Assembly: GCA_002167715.1 (NCBI GenBank)
Contig: NHCG01000010.1
Span: forward strand, 320,392 to 361,631
From: Micavibrio sp. TMED27
GTDB taxonomy: Bacteria > Pseudomonadota > Alphaproteobacteria > Micavibrionales > Micavibrionaceae
Direction of reading: 5' to 3'
Length of the DNA stretch: 41,240 nucleotides
A program made the translations under genes and the position numbers. Of this stretch, positions 8,348 through 15,883 are shown in pieces. The notes below the pieces were generated by a model. The model was not told the DNA's origin and did not search any database. It saw only the letters and a program-made list of their open reading frames with translations. Each line of letters opens with the position of its first letter. Positions within the stretch are counted from its first letter, which is position 1.

Positions 8348-9385
8348 ATGTCTATTCTAAAAAAGCGTACCCTCGTTGCTTCGGCCATGTTTATGGTTTT
8401 ATTTGCTTCATTTGCATATGCTACGCCAAAAATCCCTTTAGGCGAAGAGGTTAGGGGAATAAAGCTTAGTGGCCATTTAGCGGGCAGAAAAGTTTATAAA
8501 TTAGGTGCTGATATTAATGCGCCTGGATGCTGGCAAGATTCTGTTCAATGGACAGGTGAGGCGCTTTATTTTGGAATATCGTCTATCAATTTTTCTGAAC
8601 TCGCCTCAGGAAACGGTTTTAAGTATAAAGCTGAATGCAAGTTACCAAGCGTTCAGGAAGATGGGCGCTTTGATATTTATAAAGCGACATTAGAAAATGG
8701 ACGCTGGAAGCTTAGTAATCAAATAAAGCTTAATTCCGTTGAATCTGATGCTGCTATTGGTGTTGACGGTGCGAATATTGCTTTTATTCGGTTTTTCTCT
8801 CCGCCAAAATCATTCGATATATATTTATCGAAAAAGGATGAGCGTGGCGCCTGGACGCCGCCATATCCATATTCTTATAATTCAAAATGTAAAGAAGATA
8901 ATCCTATTTTGTTCGATAATGGTCGCAAAATTATTTTTGAATCGAACCGTGCTAATCCTCTAGGAAGCCGATGTGAAAGAAGCTCGGAAAGTATGAGTTT
9001 GTGGTTCTCAAAAATTAGTGAAAATGGGCACTGGAGTGAGCCAACCTTGCTTAAGGGCGATCCCAATAAAGGTGAAAAAAATACGCAGCCATGGATGGAT
9101 GAAAATAGCGGTTACCTTTATTGGACAGCGGATAAAGAAGGCAACGCAATCAAGCGTGTTTTGTTTCATGAAAGTCATGCGATGACTGGTTCCGAAGTTG
9201 TTTTAAGCCCTAATTTGCTTGGGTTGGTAAATGGAAGCGCGGATGGGCAAATTGTCTTTATCGGTGAGTATTCAGAAGTAAATGACTATGTGTTTATTGC
9301 TTGTGCTGAGGCTAGCCAAGGCGGAAATTTCATGAAAAGGTGGGATATTGATATCGATATTTGTGTTATCCCGCCTAATCAATAG
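8348..9385 (+). CDS. Secreted TolB/PD40-like beta-propeller protein
   Basis: I chose the ATG at 8348 (345 aa), not 8333, because it directly starts a signal peptide (MSILKKRTLVASAMFMVLFASFAYA). The mature part repeats blade-like stretches: DIYKATLENGRWKL, DIYLSKKDERGAWTPP, SLWFSKISENGHWSEP, and 'PWMDENSGYLYWTADKEG'. This D-[IL]-[YW] ... G-x-W pattern is that of WD40-like PD40 propellers (TolB C-terminal, OmpA-linked PD40 proteins). Several Cys suggest disulfides. The function is unknown; a periplasmic or surface scaffold is an inference. It is a single gene with no obvious operon partner. Confidence 0.75.
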   Translation: MSILKKRTLVASAMFMVLFASFAYATPKIPLGEEVRGIKLSGHLAGRKVYKLGADINAPGCWQDSVQWTGEALYFGISSINFSELASGNGFKYKAECKLPSVQEDGRFDIYKATLENGRWKLSNQIKLNSVESDAAIGVDGANIAFIRFFSPPKSFDIYLSKKDERGAWTPPYPYSYNSKCKEDNPILFDNGRKIIFESNRANPLGSRCERSSESMSLWFSKISENGHWSEPTLLKGDPNKGEKNTQPWMDENSGYLYWTADKEGNAIKRVLFHESHAMTGSEVVLSPNLLGLVNGSADGQIVFIGEYSEVNDYVFIACAEASQGGNFMKRWDIDIDICVIPPNQ

Positions 9386-9431
9386 TGTCTGCTCTGGCCT
9401 TGTTTCAGGGTAGATTGTTTGCTGATTTAGT

Positions 9432-10052
9432 TTATTCTTCTTTCAATAACTCTTCAATTTTGTTTTTTATCTTGTCTGAAAACGGGTTTACCTGTGATCC
9501 ATAGCTTTTGCTTAAATCGCCATTTTTATCGATTATAAATTTGTGAAAATTCCATTTAGGAGAGGATTGTAGGAAGGCCCCTTTTTTCTGTTTGCTGGCC
9601 CATTCAAAAAAGGGGTGCGCGTCATCTCCATTTGTGCTGTATTTTTGTGTAAGGGGGAACGTGACACCGTATTGTTCCGATGTGAAAGCTTTGATGGTTT
9701 CAAGATCGCCCGGTTCTTGTTTACCAAAATCATTGCATGGGATGCCCAAAACTACGAAACCACGGTCTTTATAGGTTTCGTATAGCTTTTGTAGATCTGT
9801 ATATTGTTTTGTAAACCCGCATTGCGACGCTGTATTTACGATTAGGATGACTTTACCTCGGTATTTTTCCAGAGTGAAATCCTCGCCGTCGATCGTTTTA
9901 AAGCTGAATTGATAAGCGTTTGGAACAGATTGTTTCATATGTTTTTCCTCGTTTAGCGTCTGGCTTTGTGCTTGGGTTATAGGGATGTGGCAAGCTAAGG
10001 CTATACAAAATGCCAATATTGTAAAATATTTGATTTCACGGTTTTTTATCAT
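9432..10052 (-). CDS. Exported glutathione peroxidase-family protein
   Basis: A 206-aa thiol peroxidase. Residues 1-28 look like a signal peptide (KYFTILAFCIALACHIPITQAQ). The GPx core follows with the catalytic triad: C78 in NTASQCGFTKQY, Q112 in GKQEPG, and W167 in SPKWNFHKF. Known role: reduction of hydroperoxides, in bacteria usually with thioredoxin as donor. Most bacterial relatives are about 160 aa and cytoplasmic; the extra N-terminus suggests periplasmic action here. An internal ATG (M39) could make a cytoplasmic form of normal length, so dual localisation is possible. Confidence 0.9.
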   Translation of the reverse strand: MIKNREIKYFTILAFCIALACHIPITQAQSQTLNEEKHMKQSVPNAYQFSFKTIDGEDFTLEKYRGKVILIVNTASQCGFTKQYTDLQKLYETYKDRGFVVLGIPCNDFGKQEPGDLETIKAFTSEQYGVTFPLTQKYSTNGDDAHPFFEWASKQKKGAFLQSSPKWNFHKFIIDKNGDLSKSYGSQVNPFSDKIKNKIEELLKEE

Positions 10053-10077
10053 TTTACTGGTGCTCTTTAATATGGGG

Positions 10078-10506
10078 CTATAGGTGAAAGATAATGTAAA
10101 GTGCGAGTGTGGTCATGACTATCAATGAGATATTGACCCTGAGGCGTATATACCACTGATCTAATATTTCTGCGTCATAGAGCTGTTTATCTATGAATAG
10201 GAGATAAAAGAAGCATATCAGGATGATGCCGAAGCTAATGGGTGTGTTTACTAGCACTGCAAACCACGCGAATAGTGTAGAAATATTGCTATGTATAAAT
10301 AGGTTGATCGGAGCCTCTTTGAACATGTAAATGCCCCAATGGATTCCTGCAATAAAGGATACGATCACCGCGCTATAAGTGAGGATGATTTTGTTAAAAT
10401 TAAGTGCCGTAAAGTCAGGCTGTATGAACGGGATTATAAGACAGCCTAAGAAAGGGAGTGCGCCAGCGTAGGTTAGAAATTTTGCGAGAATGGTTTTTTC
10501 TATCAT
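10078..10506 (-). CDS. DUF3429 inner-membrane protein
   Basis: A 142-aa protein with about five hydrophobic helices. The family feature is seen in LTYAGALPFLGCLI near the N-terminus and SFIAGIHWGIYMF at about residues 50-62. DUF3429 (TMEM69-like) proteins have no assigned biochemistry. The gene lies 25 bp upstream of the peroxidase gene on the same strand, so the two are probably one operon. The upstream region 10507-10742 shows no further gene. Confidence 0.8.
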   Translation of the reverse strand: MIEKTILAKFLTYAGALPFLGCLIIPFIQPDFTALNFNKIILTYSAVIVSFIAGIHWGIYMFKEAPINLFIHSNISTLFAWFAVLVNTPISFGIILICFFYLLFIDKQLYDAEILDQWYIRLRVNISLIVMTTLALYIIFHL

Positions 10507-10742
10507 AATCGCGGCTCCTTTATAGTTTTTCTACTCAACTGTATGCTCTGTTTTTTATTCATATATTAAGGATAGTGCTTATGTGTATGTGTACAAATTA
10601 AATTCTTGTCATGTTGGTTTCATGTCGGAAGGGTGTGTTTATCTTAAAAAGATGTAATTTTTGAGTAACGCAATAGTTAGGCATTATTCGTTAAAGTAAT
10701 GTGTAACCTCATTTATCCTTAATTTTGGAATGGAGCCTGATT

Positions 10743-11276
10743 ATGCCAAAAAAGAGAATTAGATCTGTAGTTCGTACAGCTTATGCTCTTGCACTACTTG
10801 GAATTACGCCAGCTAGTGCTGGTGATTATATTAAAAGCGCTGTACCTAATGCAGAAAAAGTCGGGCAAGGGCGCCTTACCTATATGTTTTGGGATGTTTA
10901 TGATGCTGCACTTTATGCCCCTAATGGATTGTGGAAGGCCGATAAGCCTTTTGCGCTTCAGCTTTCTTATTTACGAGAGATTGATGGTGAAAAGATTGCT
11001 GACCGTTCTTTACAAGAAATGCGTGAACAGGGTTTTACTGATGAGGGTAAGCTTGAGCGCTGGCACAAGGAAATGAAGAAGATATTCCCTGATGTTGATG
11101 AGGGGATTGTTTTGACGGGTGTTTTCACAAATAAAGGCGAAACCGTTTTTTATATGGATTCGACAGAAATCGGGCGCATTGAAGACCCAGAGTTTGGGCC
11201 GTCTTTTTTCAATATTTGGCTGAGTGAGAAAACGAACTCACCCAAATTGCGTGAAAAGCTGTTGGGGGTTTCATGA
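10743..11276 (+). CDS. Exported chalcone isomerase-like protein
   Basis: 177 aa from the ATG at 10743, which follows TGGAGC; an upstream TTG (10725) would add an implausible N-tail. There is a signal peptide ending around TPASAGDY, then a chalcone-isomerase-like fold: GQGRLTYMFWDVYDAALYAP, FALQLSYLREIDGEKIADRSLQEM, VFTNKGETVFYMDSTEIG, ...SFFNIWLSEKT. Bacterial members are periplasmic and are thought to bind fatty-acid-like ligands rather than act as isomerases. It is the first of five overlapping genes; its stop overlaps the next start (ATGA at 11273-11276). Confidence 0.85.
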   Translation: MPKKRIRSVVRTAYALALLGITPASAGDYIKSAVPNAEKVGQGRLTYMFWDVYDAALYAPNGLWKADKPFALQLSYLREIDGEKIADRSLQEMREQGFTDEGKLERWHKEMKKIFPDVDEGIVLTGVFTNKGETVFYMDSTEIGRIEDPEFGPSFFNIWLSEKTNSPKLREKLLGVS

Positions 11277-12577
11277 ATGATAAGCCATCAAATAGCTCTG
11301 TTTTACAATATAGTATACTCGCTCTCCCATTAGCTTTTGCTGGGCTTCCGCTTTATATCCATTCACCAGATTTTTACGCACGTGATTTAGGGATGAGTAT
11401 TGGCCTTATCGGTGCGATTCTTTTGGCAATACGTTTGCTCGATGCTTTTCAGGACCCATTGATTGGTTATTTATCTGATCGGCATGCCGATAAACGATAT
11501 GTGATTGTTTTAATGGGGGTGGTGATGTTGCTCATAGGGATGGGAGCTGTTTTTTATGGTCCGCATTTCGCCGTACCGCAGGCCTTGTGGTTCACAGTCT
11601 CAATGATCTTAGCAACTACGGGCTTTAGTATTGTGACGATTAATATCAACATGATTGGTGGTTTTTGGCATGATGATCCGCAGCAACGTACACGTATATC
11701 GGCATGGCGAGAGGCTTTTGGGCTGGTGGGGTTATTGATTGCTTCTGCCTTGCCAGCGATCTTGCAAAATTTTAGGCCAGCTGAAGAGGCCTTCCGTATT
11801 CTATTTTGGGTCTTTGGCGGCATAATGGTTGCTGCTTTTATAATGTTTACACGTTTTATGAGCCGTATTTCTGCTGGGCATATGATGAATAAAAATGACC
11901 CGCAAAGAGGGTTTTCGTTTTTCTCTATCCTTACAGGTCCAGATCGTCATTTTTTTGCGGTTTGTTTTTTCACGCATTTGGCAGCGGCTATGCCGGGTGT
12001 GATGGTTTTGTTTTTTATTCGTGATTATTTGCAGGCAGAGAGTTTATCTGGGCTTTTCTTGTGCCTTTATTTTATATCTGGTGCGTTGTTGATGACGGTT
12101 TGGGTTAGGTTGGCTAAGCGAATTGGAAAAGAGCAAGCGTGGTTTTGTTCCATGATATTGGCAGTTTGTACATTTGTTTGGGCGTTTTTCTTACAGCCAG
12201 GTGATGTGGTTGCATATGGGGTTATTTGTGTGCTTTCAGGTATGGCTTTGGGTGCGGACCTTGCTCTTCCGCCCTCTATTCTGGCGGATCGTGTGACCAA
12301 TCAAAAAGCACAGACACACGCGACACAATATTATGCGTTCATTGCCTTTATTCCAAAAACAGCGATAGCGATTGCTAGTGGTATTTCATTTTTGCTTTTG
12401 GAGTATTTAGGATTTGTTGCTGGTGCGGAAAACTCTTCTAGAGTTCTTGCTGGAGTGATTACTCTTTATGCGCTGGTTCCATGTTTTATTAAACTAGGTG
12501 CGGCTATATATTTGCGCACTTTATACAAAACCGAAGGAGATATAGATGACGATATTAAAGAGCGTTCTGCTTATTAG
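11273..12577 (+). CDS. MFS transporter, GPH/MelB-like family
   Basis: A 434-aa protein with about 12 membrane helices. Family marks are 'LLAIRLLDAFQDPLIGYLSDR' after helix 2 (the GPH-type D-P-x-x-G-x-x-x-D-R loop), TRISAWREAFGLVG in the central part and a late AKRIGKEQAWFCSM. The substrate cannot be read from the sequence. In singlet-oxygen and lipid-modification clusters of proteobacteria, similar carriers sit with chalcone-isomerase-like and DUF3833 proteins, so a lipid-related cargo is possible. It is coupled to the upstream gene by a 4-bp overlap and to the downstream gene by 32 bp. Confidence 0.87.
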   Translation: MNDKPSNSSVLQYSILALPLAFAGLPLYIHSPDFYARDLGMSIGLIGAILLAIRLLDAFQDPLIGYLSDRHADKRYVIVLMGVVMLLIGMGAVFYGPHFAVPQALWFTVSMILATTGFSIVTININMIGGFWHDDPQQRTRISAWREAFGLVGLLIASALPAILQNFRPAEEAFRILFWVFGGIMVAAFIMFTRFMSRISAGHMMNKNDPQRGFSFFSILTGPDRHFFAVCFFTHLAAAMPGVMVLFFIRDYLQAESLSGLFLCLYFISGALLMTVWVRLAKRIGKEQAWFCSMILAVCTFVWAFFLQPGDVVAYGVICVLSGMALGADLALPPSILADRVTNQKAQTHATQYYAFIAFIPKTAIAIASGISFLLLEYLGFVAGAENSSRVLAGVITLYALVPCFIKLGAAIYLRTLYKTEGDIDDDIKERSAY

Positions 12578-13085
12578 TGCTTTTGCGTTATTAAGTGGAT
12601 GTGCAGGACCAACGCTTGATCACTATAAAGGCTCTAAGCCAGATTTAGATCTTAAAGAGTATTTTTCTGGGCCTATTAAGGCATGGGGAATTGTACAAGA
12701 CCGTAAGGGACATGTTACACGCCGTTTTGATGTGGAACTGGTAGGTTCATGGGACGGTGATACTGGCACCTTGGAAGAGCATTTTGAGTATTATGACGGC
12801 AAGACGGATAAACGGACTTGGACTATAAAAAAAATAGCGAATAAGCGCTATGAGGGGACTGCTGGCGATATCATAGGCAAGGCAGATGGGGAAATTGAAG
12901 GTGGAGCTATGCGCTGGGCTTATGAAATGGATCTTGATGTCGGAGACAAGACATATCGTATTAAGTTTGATGATTGGATGTTCTTAATGAATGATGGTGT
13001 ACTGATTAACCGTTCTTATTTAAAGAAGTTTGGGTTTACTGTTGCTGAGCTTACACTTGTGATGCAAAAGCAGGATGAGAAATGA
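12546..13085 (+). CDS. DUF3833 lipoprotein
   Basis: A 179-aa protein with a lipobox (LLSGC, Cys19). It shows the DUF3833 pattern: LDLKEYFSGPIKAWGIVQDRKG, RRFDVELVGSWDGDTGTLEEHFEY, GKADGEIEGGAMRWAYEM, and DDWMFLMNDGVLINRSYLKKFGF. The family is lipocalin-like by description but without assigned function, and it is recurrently found with chalcone-isomerase-like and MFS genes. It overlaps the MFS gene by 32 bp and the next SDR by 4 bp (ATGA at 13082). Confidence 0.88.
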   Translation: MTILKSVLLISAFALLSGCAGPTLDHYKGSKPDLDLKEYFSGPIKAWGIVQDRKGHVTRRFDVELVGSWDGDTGTLEEHFEYYDGKTDKRTWTIKKIANKRYEGTAGDIIGKADGEIEGGAMRWAYEMDLDVGDKTYRIKFDDWMFLMNDGVLINRSYLKKFGFTVAELTLVMQKQDEK

Positions 13086-13798
13086 TAGATCTTTCGCACT
13101 TTCCTTTATCCTTTAATGTCGCTGTTATTGGTGCGTCAGGCGGTGTCGGGAAAGCGCTAGCTGAGCATTTAGATGCGCATAGCCAAGTGAATAAGCTCTA
13201 TTGTTTTTCAAGGAGCTCAGATGAGCATATTTACTTAGACCTAAGCGATGAAGGCAGTATTCAGCAAGCAGCTAGTTTTGTTGATGTGCCGTTGCATTTA
13301 GTTATTGTTGCAACGGGTGTTTTACACAGCGCTGACTTCATGCCTGAAAAAAGTTTAAGGGATCTGGACGCTGAGACAATGCGTAAAGTGTTTGAAGTGA
13401 ATACTATTGGTCCTGCCTTAGTTGCAAAATATTTCATACCGCTTATGGCGCGAGAGGGGAAAGGTGTTTTTTCAGCGCTATCAGCCCGTGTTGGTAGTGT
13501 GTCCGATAATAGATTAGGTGGATGGCATAGTTATCGCGCTTCTAAAACTGCTCTTAATATGATTATAAAAAATATCTCTATCGAAGCCGCACGAAAATAT
13601 AAAGAACTGGCAGTTATTGGGCTTCATCCGGGGACTGTTGATACGGGTTTGTCTGAGCCTTTTCAAAGTAATGTGTCTGAAGGAAAGCTCTTTAGTCCAG
13701 AGTCTTCAGCGCGGTATTTATTAGATGTAGTAAATTTAGTGCAGGCATCAGATTCCGGTAAGGTGTTTGCGTGGGATGGGCAGGAGATTGAAGCATGA
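13082..13798 (+). CDS. Short-chain dehydrogenase/reductase (C-factor-like)
   Basis: A 238-aa classical SDR with nucleotide-binding GASGGVGKAL at 18-27 and catalytic S134, Y151 and K155 (YRASK). After the dinucleotide fold it has the ATGVLH and NTIGPALVAK segments typical of CsgA/C-factor-type SDRs. The substrate is unknown. It is fourth in the overlapping operon; ATGA overlaps on both sides imply translational coupling. Confidence 0.88.
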   Translation: MIDLSHFPLSFNVAVIGASGGVGKALAEHLDAHSQVNKLYCFSRSSDEHIYLDLSDEGSIQQAASFVDVPLHLVIVATGVLHSADFMPEKSLRDLDAETMRKVFEVNTIGPALVAKYFIPLMAREGKGVFSALSARVGSVSDNRLGGWHSYRASKTALNMIIKNISIEAARKYKELAVIGLHPGTVDTGLSEPFQSNVSEGKLFSPESSARYLLDVVNLVQASDSGKVFAWDGQEIEA

Positions 13799-14544
13799 AT
13801 AATTATACTGATAAAAATATATGGATTATTGGCGCTAGTTCAGGAATTGGACGCGCTTTGGCTGTTGAACTGTCACGCCGGGGAGCGACTTTGGCTTTGT
13901 CTGCGCGGAGTGAAGGGAAACTTCAAAGCTTGAATGAAGAACTAGGCGGTGGGCATATTGTCTTACCTTTTGATGTTTCTAATACCTATTCATACGAGCA
14001 AGCGGCGCAAGAGCTTGAGAGGAAATTTACGCGCATTGATAGTACTCTCTTTTTAGCAGCCCTTTATTCGCCAAATTCACTTGAAGCTATGGATATAGAC
14101 GAAGCCAAGGCCATGGTTGATGTGAATTTGAATGGTGCGCTTAATACTATCCACTGTGTTTTACCGATATTGAAAAAGCAAAAAGGCGGACAGCTTGCAC
14201 TATGCGGTAGTGTGGCAGGATATCGGGGGCTTCCTAATGGACAGCCTTATAGCGCTACGAAAGCTGCTGTTATTAATCTAGCCGAATCTCTCAAGGCTGA
14301 GCATTCTGAATTTGATATTAAGGTTATCAATCCTGGCTTTGTTCGCACGCCGCTTACAGATAAGAATGATTTTAAGATGCCGATGATGATTGAACCTGAA
14401 CAAGCGGCCGGAATCATCGCAAAAGAGCTTCTTACATCACGTTTTGAGATTCATTTTCCCAAGGGCTTTACTTTTTTTCTTAAGTTCATCGCATTATTGC
14501 CCTCGCGTTTATATTTTAAAATTGCCCCTAAAACGCAGCTTTGA
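13795..14544 (+). CDS. Short-chain dehydrogenase/reductase
   Basis: A 249-aa SDR with GASSGIGRAL (13-22), S139, Y152 and K156 (YSATK), and the INPGFVRTPLTDKN substrate-loop region. Its C-terminus has a hydrophobic, basic tail (HFPKGFTFFLKFIALLPSRLYF), which suggests membrane association and a lipophilic substrate. It is the last gene of the five-gene operon, adjacent to but different from the preceding SDR (probably not a recent duplication, as the sequences differ widely). Confidence 0.88.
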   Translation: MNNYTDKNIWIIGASSGIGRALAVELSRRGATLALSARSEGKLQSLNEELGGGHIVLPFDVSNTYSYEQAAQELERKFTRIDSTLFLAALYSPNSLEAMDIDEAKAMVDVNLNGALNTIHCVLPILKKQKGGQLALCGSVAGYRGLPNGQPYSATKAAVINLAESLKAEHSEFDIKVINPGFVRTPLTDKNDFKMPMMIEPEQAAGIIAKELLTSRFEIHFPKGFTFFLKFIALLPSRLYFKIAPKTQL

Positions 14545-14598
14545 ATTATATCCAATTGTTTTATTGATGCCCATTTCGAAATAACTTGAAAAAATAAC

Positions 14599-14648
14599 CA
14601 ATTAAGTACTTGATTTAATCTCTCAAGGCATTAGATAGTACTTAATTG
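14599..14648. promoter_or_regulatory. 12-bp perfect inverted repeat upstream of the RND operon
   Basis: CAATTAAGTACT (14599-14610) and its exact complement AGTACTTAATTG (14637-14648) are separated by 26 bp. They lie 30-80 bp before the efflux-operon start codon. They could be paired half-sites for a regulator or a cruciform; AT-richness argues against a terminator for the upstream operon. Confidence 0.6.
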
Positions 14649-14661
14649 ACCAGTCAGTCAT
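14646..14661. promoter_or_regulatory. TetR/AcrR-type operator candidate
   Basis: TTGACCAGTCAGTCAT holds the TGAC..GTCA spacing typical of operators of AcrR-like repressors of efflux operons. It overlaps the right arm of the long inverted repeat and lies 20-35 bp before the adaptor gene. No repressor gene is adjacent, so the regulator would act in trans. Confidence 0.45.
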
Positions 14662-14679
14662 TTTAAGAGAGGGCTCGAT

Positions 14680-15822
14680 ATGACTATAAAATCAAAATTA
14701 ATTATTGGCGTGAGCGCGGCTGTTATCTCGATTGGTGCATGGTCAATCTATGAGGTGACAAAAGTTCAAGCAAGCGAGGAGGCTGCTGCTCAAGCGCCGC
14801 AAGCTATGCCTGTTAAGGTGAGTGTTATTAACCCAAAACCAGTTAAGCTTTGGGAGAATTATTCGGGGCATATTGTTGCTGTTGATCAAGCAGAAGTACG
14901 GCCGCAAGTTACAGGGCGTATTGTAGAGATCAAGTTTGAAGATGGACAATATGTTGAAAAAGGTGATGTTCTCATCGTTATTGATCCTCGTCCATTTGAA
15001 GCTGTATTACAGCAAGCAGAAGCAGCGTTGATCAGTGCAAAAACCGCAGAGGACTTCGCAGTTAAGGAATATGAACGTGCTCAAAGCCTTGTGAAAACAG
15101 ATGCGATTTCAAAAAGCTTATTTGATGAGCGGCTCAATGCAAAATTAAATGCTACTGCTCTGGTAAAAGCTGCTGAAGCGAGTGTGAGTGTTGCTAAGCT
15201 TGATCTGGATTATGCCTATATAAAAGCGCCAATTGCGGGAACAGTTAGCCGTGCAGAAATTACTGAAGGGAATTTAGTTCAGGCAGGGCCTAATGCGCCG
15301 CTTTTAACTTCTGTCGTTGCTGATGAACGCGTGTATGCGGATTTTGAAGTTGATGAGCGTACATATATTGAAGCGAAAAAGAATCAGAAAGATGGTAAGG
15401 CTGATAAAGTTCCTGTGAGGCTGTCTATAGAGTCTACTGAGCATATTGCCGAAGGATATATTCAAAGCTTTGATAACCGTATTTCAAGTGAAACAGGCAC
15501 AATTCGTGCGCGTGCAATTTTTGATAACAAAAATAAGTTTTTATTGCCGGGTATGACCGTGAGTGTGTCGATGGGCAAGAGTATTGCTGGTGATGCTATT
15601 ATGCTGACTGAACGTGCGATTGGGACAAACCAAGATCGTAAGTTTGTATATGTAGTCGATGAGCAAAATATAGTGAAATACCGCGAGGTTAAACTGGGAG
15701 AAAGTGTCGACGGAGCGCGATTAATTCTTTCAGGGCTTAGTAAGGGCGATAAAGTTATTACGGAAGGGCTCGTTCGTGTGCGTCCGGAAATGCCTGTATC
15801 ACCTCAAATCCAAGAGGATTAG
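14680..15822 (+). CDS. RND efflux periplasmic adaptor (MexE/AcrA-like)
   Basis: A 380-aa membrane-fusion protein. An N-terminal signal or anchor helix (about 6-24) lacks a lipobox. The biotinyl-lipoyl half-motifs are EVRPQVTGRIVEIKFEDGQYVEKGDVL and IKAPIAGTVSRAEITEGNLV. An alpha-hairpin lies between them (about 105-165) and the beta-barrel domain after them. It links the inner-membrane pump to the outer-membrane channel. It is the first gene of a complete tripartite operon, starting 7 bp after AGAGAGGG. Confidence 0.93.
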   Translation: MTIKSKLIIGVSAAVISIGAWSIYEVTKVQASEEAAAQAPQAMPVKVSVINPKPVKLWENYSGHIVAVDQAEVRPQVTGRIVEIKFEDGQYVEKGDVLIVIDPRPFEAVLQQAEAALISAKTAEDFAVKEYERAQSLVKTDAISKSLFDERLNAKLNATALVKAAEASVSVAKLDLDYAYIKAPIAGTVSRAEITEGNLVQAGPNAPLLTSVVADERVYADFEVDERTYIEAKKNQKDGKADKVPVRLSIESTEHIAEGYIQSFDNRISSETGTIRARAIFDNKNKFLLPGMTVSVSMGKSIAGDAIMLTERAIGTNQDRKFVYVVDEQNIVKYREVKLGESVDGARLILSGLSKGDKVITEGLVRVRPEMPVSPQIQED

Positions 15823-15883
15823 GAACGAAATAAGTTTCGTTCATTGAATAAGAATATAGTTATAATATGGAAGGCTAAACGCC

